64,000 bases of DNA from NCBI GenBank assembly GCA_029556915.1, contig JAKQIT010000074.1:310001-374000 (forward strand), given 5' to 3'. This DNA is from Pseudomonadota bacterium. GTDB taxonomy: Bacteria > Pseudomonadota > Gammaproteobacteria > Burkholderiales > Methylophilaceae. This document shows positions 58,972 through 64,000 of the stretch, piece by piece. The notes under the pieces were generated by a model. It did no database searches. It had not been told where the DNA came from and saw nothing but the letters and a program-made list of their open reading frames with translations. The translations under genes and the position numbers were made by a program. How positions within the stretch are numbered: the first letter of the stretch is position 1; each line of letters starts with the position of its first letter.

Positions 58972-59087
58972 AATGCTTTATTTCGAGCACAGTTCAAGGC
59001 GCACGGAACGCAACACCACAGACAGTACACGTAGTACGGCGAGGATGTGAGTACCGCGCAACGCCGAAATGTGCCGATAGAAACATT
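58972..59087 (+). repeat. Long multi-hairpin repeat, copy C (diverged)
   Basis: The core shares CGCACGGAACGCA, AGTAC, TAGTAC and GTGAGTACCGCGCAACG with copies A and B. The GTAC-ACGTA-GTAC hairpin is kept, the first hairpin is lost and the third is weakened. Outer arms (58972-58991 with 59070-59087) pair only in part, mainly GCACA/TGTGC and AATG/CATT. It lies between ftsK and lolA, in the opposite direction to their transcription. Confidence 0.75.
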
Positions 59088-59089
59088 AT

Positions 59090-61405
59090 TTACTCTTCTG
59101 AGCCACCACTTTTTACCAGCACCTCACGATTACCATTGCTCTGCATCGCTGATACCAACCCTGCACGCTCCATATCTTCAATTAAACGCGCAGCGCGGTT
59201 ATAACCAATCCGTAACTGGCGCTGCACCGCAGAAATACTCGCACGGCGGGTTTTTAGCACAATGGCAACGGCTTCATCATAAAGCGGGTCTGCCTCTGCG
59301 CCGCTAGGTTGCCCACCTGCAACAAAGTCTCCGCCACCCTCTTCTACTTCGTTGGTTAGGATGCCCTCAATATAATTTGGTTCACCTTGCGCTTTAAGGT
59401 AGTCCACCACTTTATGCACTTCGCGGTCTGACACAAATGCCCCGTGAATGCGCAGTGGGTAACCCGTGCCGGGTGGCATGTATAACATATCGCCTTGACC
59501 TAATAACGCTTCAGCGCCCATTTGGTCTAATATGGTGCGTGAGTCAATTTTGCTCGACACCTGAAATGAAATACGCGTTGGCACGTTCGCCTTAATCAAA
59601 CCTGTGATGACATCCACCGATGGACGTTGCGTAGCTAACACTAAATGGATGCCACAAGCACGGGCTTTTTGCGCTAAGCGAGCAATCAACTCTTCCACTT
59701 TTTTGCCCACCACCATCATCAAGTCGGCTAGCTCATCAATCACCACTACAATTAATGGCAGCTCTTCTAATGGTTCTGGTTCATCTGGCGTTAAGCTAAA
59801 TGGATGCGGAATTTTTTCACCAGCTTTATCAGCCTCTTTAATTTTTTGGTTATAGCCCGCTAAATTACGCACGCCTAACATTGACATTAATTTATAGCGG
59901 CGCTCCATTTCAGCCACACACCAATTGAGCGCGTTAGAGGCTTGGCGCATATCCGTCACTACAGGCGCAAGTAAGTGCGGAATACCTTCATAAACTGAAA
60001 GCTCTAGCATTTTGGGGTCGATTAAAATCATGCGCACTTGGCTCGCATCGGCTTTATACAGCCAGCTTAAAATCAGTGCGTTGATGGCGACAGATTTACC
60101 CGAACCCGTGGTACCTGCTACCAAAACGTGCGGCATTTTGGCTAAATCAGCTACGGCAGGGTTGCCCGCAATGTCTTTACCTAAAGAAATAGCTAAAGGC
60201 GAATGAATATCCGCATAAGCTTGGCTACTCATAATTTCAGATAAATGCACAATTTGCCGTTTGGGGTTAGGAATCTCTAAGCCCATGCAAGTTTTGCCAG
60301 GAATGGTTTCTACCACGCGCACGCTAATGACTGAAAGCGCACGGGCTAAATCTTTAACCAAATTGGTAATTTGGCTGCCTTTCACGCCTGCTGCTGGCTC
60401 TAGCTCAAAGCGTGTAATCACCGGGCCGGGTTGCGCGGTAAGCACTTTTACCTCAATGCCAAAATCACGTAATTTTCGTTCTATCAAACGTGAGGTAAAA
60501 TCGAGCGTTTCAGCAGAAGGTAACTCCACAGTGCCTGTTGGTGCGTCAAGCAAATGTAATGGCGGCAAACTTGAATCTGGCAGGGCTTCAAAAAGTGGGG
60601 CTTGTTTTTCTTTTTGCACACGCTCACTTTTTTCAATTTCTACTTTAGGCGTTTTAATTTCGACAGGGGCGCGGTCTTCAAAATGTTTACGCTCATTTTC
60701 AACAAAGGCTTCGCGCTCTTGCAACACCACTTTACCCGCTTTTCTGTCTTGCCAGTCTTGCCACTTAAAAATCACCCATTCATAAGCGGCGATTAAATTT
60801 GCGCCTAACTTTTCAATCATCATGATCCATGACCAGCCAGTGAACAGGCTAAAGCCGACCATAAACAAACCAATCAATAACATGCTTGAACCTGTAAACC
60901 CAAGCAAACTGCGCAAGCCAGCATCCACGGCTGTGCCTATCATGCCGCCCGCTTTATCTGGCACAAGGGCGGGCAAACTGACTACATGCCCTGCTTCTAA
61001 AGCGCTAGAAGCCACCAGTAACAGGCCAAAACCAATAAAATTAAATAGCAAAAAAGGCTTTTCGTGCTGATTAACCGTATCTAATTTTAAATACACCAGC
61101 CACATGGCGTAAAAAGCTAAAATTGTCCACCACCACGCTGAAAAACCAAATAAATACAACAAGATATCAGATAGCCAAGCACCTACATTGCCACCACTAT
61201 TATGAATGATGGCATCATCCGCCGCTTGATGCGACCATGAAGGGTCTTCAGGGTGATAAGTAAATAAAATCACAGAAATAAACAGCCCAGCCAGCACCAG
61301 CACCAGCCACCAAGCTTCTTTAATCAGCGATTTACCTATCACGTGCGATGGTGAAACTTCTGCCTCTAAGCGCGCATTTTTAGGGGTCGATTTTTTGAAA
61401 ATCAA
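59090..61405 (-). CDS. ftsK: DNA translocase FtsK
   Basis: The 771-residue protein has about four N-terminal membrane spans (29-50, about 75-100, 117-135 and 165-190), a short linker, then the motor: Walker A '[22 protein letters not shown]' and '[18 protein letters not shown]'. The C-terminal winged-helix gamma domain ('[41 protein letters not shown]') reads KOPS sites. The linker is short compared with E. coli FtsK. It moves DNA through the septum and activates XerCD at dif. The start is TTG at 61405 with TAAGG ten bases upstream. Confidence 0.97.
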   Translation of the reverse strand: MIFKKSTPKNARLEAEVSPSHVIGKSLIKEAWWLVLVLAGLFISVILFTYHPEDPSWSHQAADDAIIHNSGGNVGAWLSDILLYLFGFSAWWWTILAFYAMWLVYLKLDTVNQHEKPFLLFNFIGFGLLLVASSALEAGHVVSLPALVPDKAGGMIGTAVDAGLRSLLGFTGSSMLLIGLFMVGFSLFTGWSWIMMIEKLGANLIAAYEWVIFKWQDWQDRKAGKVVLQEREAFVENERKHFEDRAPVEIKTPKVEIEKSERVQKEKQAPLFEALPDSSLPPLHLLDAPTGTVELPSAETLDFTSRLIERKLRDFGIEVKVLTAQPGPVITRFELEPAAGVKGSQITNLVKDLARALSVISVRVVETIPGKTCMGLEIPNPKRQIVHLSEIMSSQAYADIHSPLAISLGKDIAGNPAVADLAKMPHVLVAGTTGSGKSVAINALILSWLYKADASQVRMILIDPKMLELSVYEGIPHLLAPVVTDMRQASNALNWCVAEMERRYKLMSMLGVRNLAGYNQKIKEADKAGEKIPHPFSLTPDEPEPLEELPLIVVVIDELADLMMVVGKKVEELIARLAQKARACGIHLVLATQRPSVDVITGLIKANVPTRISFQVSSKIDSRTILDQMGAEALLGQGDMLYMPPGTGYPLRIHGAFVSDREVHKVVDYLKAQGEPNYIEGILTNEVEEGGGDFVAGGQPSGAEADPLYDEAVAIVLKTRRASISAVQRQLRIGYNRAARLIEDMERAGLVSAMQSNGNREVLVKSGGSEE

Positions 61406-61868
61406 GATAGAAAAACCTTACTTTTTTAACTGAAGTTGAATTATAGCAGTATCAAAGTTTCTGCGTAGTCTATGCTGCATCATCCATAACAGTGTTTTAA
61501 AGTTTAAGCAGGTGACATGACGCATTTAAGCTAAAAATTAACAGGATAAAAACAACGATTTTTCATCATCATATTAAACAATAAAACGCCCGAGCGATTT
61601 TTATGCCTCTGTAAGCCGCATGGATACTGGCTTACAGAGGCATGCCAATGATATTGGTATAATATTGTCTCAAAATAGTATTATTTTAACTGTAACAAAT
61701 TTGAATATTTTCTGCGCTGCATTGTTTGTTATCGCTCGCGTGTAAGCAAACCATATAGATTAAAAAAAGTTATCAGCACAATATAAACAATCAATGATGA
61801 TGCCCTGATAATTTAAGCTAAAATGTGGTCTTAGCGTTTATACACATTTGTCACTTAAGGAGAACATC
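61406..61868. other. Divergent intergenic region between ftsK and dps
   Basis: About 460 bp, AT-rich. It holds palindromic repeat copy 11 (61587-61653) and the presumed dps promoter; TAAAAT near 61820 and AAGGAG at 61857 are visible. No OxyR or Fur site could be fixed with confidence. Confidence 0.6.
61587..61653. repeat. Palindromic intergenic repeat, copy 11
   Basis: Reverse orientation: GCCCGAGCGATTTTTATG, CCTCTGTAAGCC-loop-GGCTTACAGAGG (perfect 12-bp arms), CATGCCAATGATATTGG, loop GCATGGATACT. Confidence 0.94.
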
Positions 61869-62333
61869 ATGGATACAGGCATCAACGAAAAAGATCGAAA
61901 ATTGGTTGCTGAAGGATTGTCACACTTGTTGGCTGATAGTTACACGCTTTATCTTAAAACCCATTATTTTCATTGGAACGTGACTGGGCCGATGTTTAAC
62001 ACCTTGCATTTGATGTTTGAGGCACAATATAACGAGCTAGCACTAGCGGTTGACTTAATTGCAGAGCGGATTCGTGCGCTTGATTTTTACGCGCCAGGTA
62101 CTTATCGTGACTTCGCTAAACTATCCAGCATTGCAGAAAGTGAAAGCGTGCCAAAAGCCAATGACATGATTGCAGAGTTAGTGGCTGGGCATGAAGCAGT
62201 TTGCCGCACCGCAAGAAAAGTTTTTCCTGCGGCTGAAAAAGCTGCTGATGAAGCGACTGCTGATTTGCTCACGCAACGTTTACAGTTACATGAAAAAACC
62301 GCATGGATGTTGAGAAGCTTACTTGAAAAGTGA
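61869..62333 (+). CDS. dps: Dps-family ferritin-like protein
   Basis: The 154-residue protein has the Dps ferroxidase site formed between subunits: His35 (HWNVTG), His47, Glu51, Asp62 and Glu66. It stores iron by oxidising Fe2+ with H2O2 and can bind DNA. The ATG at 61869 is supported by AAGGAG; a TTG at 61848 is in frame but lies before that SD. The C-terminus ([12 protein letters not shown]) is duplicated in the DNA just downstream. Confidence 0.95.
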   Translation: MDTGINEKDRKLVAEGLSHLLADSYTLYLKTHYFHWNVTGPMFNTLHLMFEAQYNELALAVDLIAERIRALDFYAPGTYRDFAKLSSIAESESVPKANDMIAELVAGHEAVCRTARKVFPAAEKAADEATADLLTQRLQLHEKTAWMLRSLLEK

Positions 62334-62339
62334 GTTTCG

Positions 62340-62438
62340 TGTGCGGTTTTTCGGCGCAGGCTAACTCGCGTAGCGATGTTAAGCAGAGCGGCCGAAGCCA
62401 AAAAACAGCTTCGATGCTTAGAAGCTTATTAGGGAAAC
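62340..62438 (+). repeat. Palindrome plus degenerate duplicate of the dps 3' end
   Basis: After the dps stop there is a long imperfect hairpin (about 62346-62405: TTTTTCGGC...GCCGAAGCCAAAAAA, with apex TCGC-GTA-GCGA). A segment at 62399-62438 follows that resembles the last 38 bases of dps (about 70 percent identical by eye) and would encode KTASMLRSLLGK against [12 protein letters not shown]. It is a direct repeat of the gene end flanking the hairpin. Confidence 0.65.
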
Positions 62439-62575
62439 ACTTCATGCGTGAGCGAGCGGGATGTAGTGCGAGGCGCACGGAACGCAGAAACCGAGATAGT
62501 ACGCGGTGTACAGCGAGGTTGCGAGTACCGCGCAACGATGCAATACGCCCGAGCAGCCACGCATGAAGTGTTTCC
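62433..62575 (+). repeat. Long multi-hairpin repeat, copy B (between dps and trxB)
   Basis: The perfect 18-bp outer arms GGAAACACTTCATGCGTG / CACGCATGAAGTGTTTCC lie at 62433-62450 and 62558-62575. The core shares nearly all bases with copy A, including the hairpins GTGCG-AGG-CGCAC is changed here to AGTGCG-AGG-CGCAC, GTAC-GCGGT-GTAC and GTTGCG-AGTACCG-CGCAAC. The arm middle differs from copy A in both arms together. Confidence 0.9.
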
Positions 62576-62613
62576 TTAGAAAAATAAGCTATTTGGTTGC
62601 CTGCCGGATACTT

Positions 62614-63599
<986 letters not shown>

Positions 63600-63602
63600 C
63601 GA

Positions 63603-63637
63603 TTTTGTAGGGGCGATTTATAGTCGCTCCTACAAAA
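63603..63637. repeat. REP-like inverted repeat after trxB
   Basis: The arms TTTTGTAGGGGCGA / TCGCTCCTACAAAA (14 bp, one mismatch) have a 7-base loop. The shape and the GTAGG start resemble dispersed REP elements. It may also serve as the trxB terminator, although no T-run follows on the plus strand beyond the A tract. Confidence 0.6.
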
Positions 63638-63652
63638 ACCAGCGGTGCAGAA

Positions 63653-64000
63653 ATGAAGACAACATCTTCTGACGAAAGTGAAAACCATCTGTTTTCTGAA
63701 GCAGTGAAAGACGCGCGACCATTGCCCGCGAGTAATCGCGCTATTCACCCCAGCAAAAAACCCAAACCGATTCCCAAACATTTCATTCGCGATGAGCAAC
63801 AAGCGCTGCGCGATTCACTAAGTGATGACTATATTCCTGCACATGAGTTAGAAACTGGGGAAGAGCTTCTGTATTTGCGTGAGGGGCATTCGCCCGATAT
63901 TTTGCGTAAATTAAGGCGCGGCCATTGGGTGATACAAGCGCAAATTGATTTGCACGGTTTAATCTCGGACGATGCTCGCATGTACGTAGCCGACTTTTTA
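63653..64000 (+). CDS. Smr-domain protein, partial
   Basis: The ATG at 63653 opens 116 codons to the window edge. The sequence has a charged N-terminal extension and 'ELLYLREGHSPDILRKLRRGHWVIQAQIDLHGL', the entry to a Smr (MutS2-related endonuclease) domain with the conserved DLHGL. Such small Smr proteins cut nucleic acids, in some cases at collided ribosomes. Position after trxB is common in betaproteobacteria. The C-terminus lies outside the window. Confidence 0.85.
   Translation, partial: MKTTSSDESENHLFSEAVKDARPLPASNRAIHPSKKPKPIPKHFIRDEQQALRDSLSDDYIPAHELETGEELLYLREGHSPDILRKLRRGHWVIQAQIDLHGLISDDARMYVADFL

Overview
The window reads as a chromosomal segment of a betaproteobacterium, moderately AT-rich by eye. 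Three things point that way: an rpsF-priB-rpsR-rplI operon, an EarP/EF-P pair with Arg32 in EF-P, and the order ftsK-lolA-rarA-serS. Together with formate-tetrahydrofolate ligase and the AT-rich composition, my best guess is a methylotroph of the Methylophilaceae (Methylotenera/Methylophilus-like). The family-level placement is inference, not something the sequence proves.

Layout. 0-2 kb: partial SRPBCC protein, then the ribosomal operon (minus strand) with a clear promoter and a folded leader. 2-4.2 kb: HAF-repeat autotransporter and a DUF2721 membrane protein. 4.3-13 kb: uvrB, small membrane channels, an AI-2E-type permease, yigZ, fhs, and a HerA/YjgR-like ATPase. 13-16.5 kb: a DUF3365 haem protein and a Cpx-like envelope-stress locus (cpxRA divergent from cpxP) with CpxR-type boxes. 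The kinase gene carries a homopolymer frameshift. 16.7-23.7 kb: tesA divergent from a YbbA/YbbP exporter, two unknown genes, and an ABC-F ATPase. 23.8-30.2 kb: yhdP, nit and tldD. 30.4-34.3 kb: a chromosomal integron consisting of intI, an attI-like site, one multi-ORF cassette, one clear attC, a second cassette with a degenerate attC, and an esterase cassette. 34.3-36.5 kb: FeS-type photolyase, DUF2256 and a MORN-repeat protein. 36.9-49.4 kb: mfd, DedA, a carbonic anhydrase with an extra N-terminal domain, and an AddAB-like nuclease-helicase pair. 49.5-55.4 kb: greB, a zinc-ribbon/pilin-like fusion, earP-efp, rpiA and mltF. 55.5-64 kb: serS-rarA-lolA-ftsK, dps, trxB and a partial Smr protein.

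Most genes are housekeeping: translation, repair (UvrB, Mfd, AddAB, RarA, photolyase), envelope maintenance (Cpx, LolA, YhdP, MltF) and redox or iron defence. The accessory content is the integron plus two dispersed non-coding repeat families. The first is a roughly 65-bp palindromic element with an 'AGCC-loop-GGCT' hairpin inside CCTCTG/CAGAGG arms. It occurs 11 times, always between genes. The second is a roughly 110-150 bp multi-hairpin element present three times. Its outer stems differ between copies yet remain self-complementary within each copy, which suggests a conserved fold.

No tRNA or rRNA gene, CRISPR array, prophage or insertion sequence with a transposase was seen. The most unusual items are the integron, the covarying long-hairpin repeat with a duplicated dps 3' end beside it, the frameshifted sensor kinase, and the zinc-ribbon/pilin fusion.
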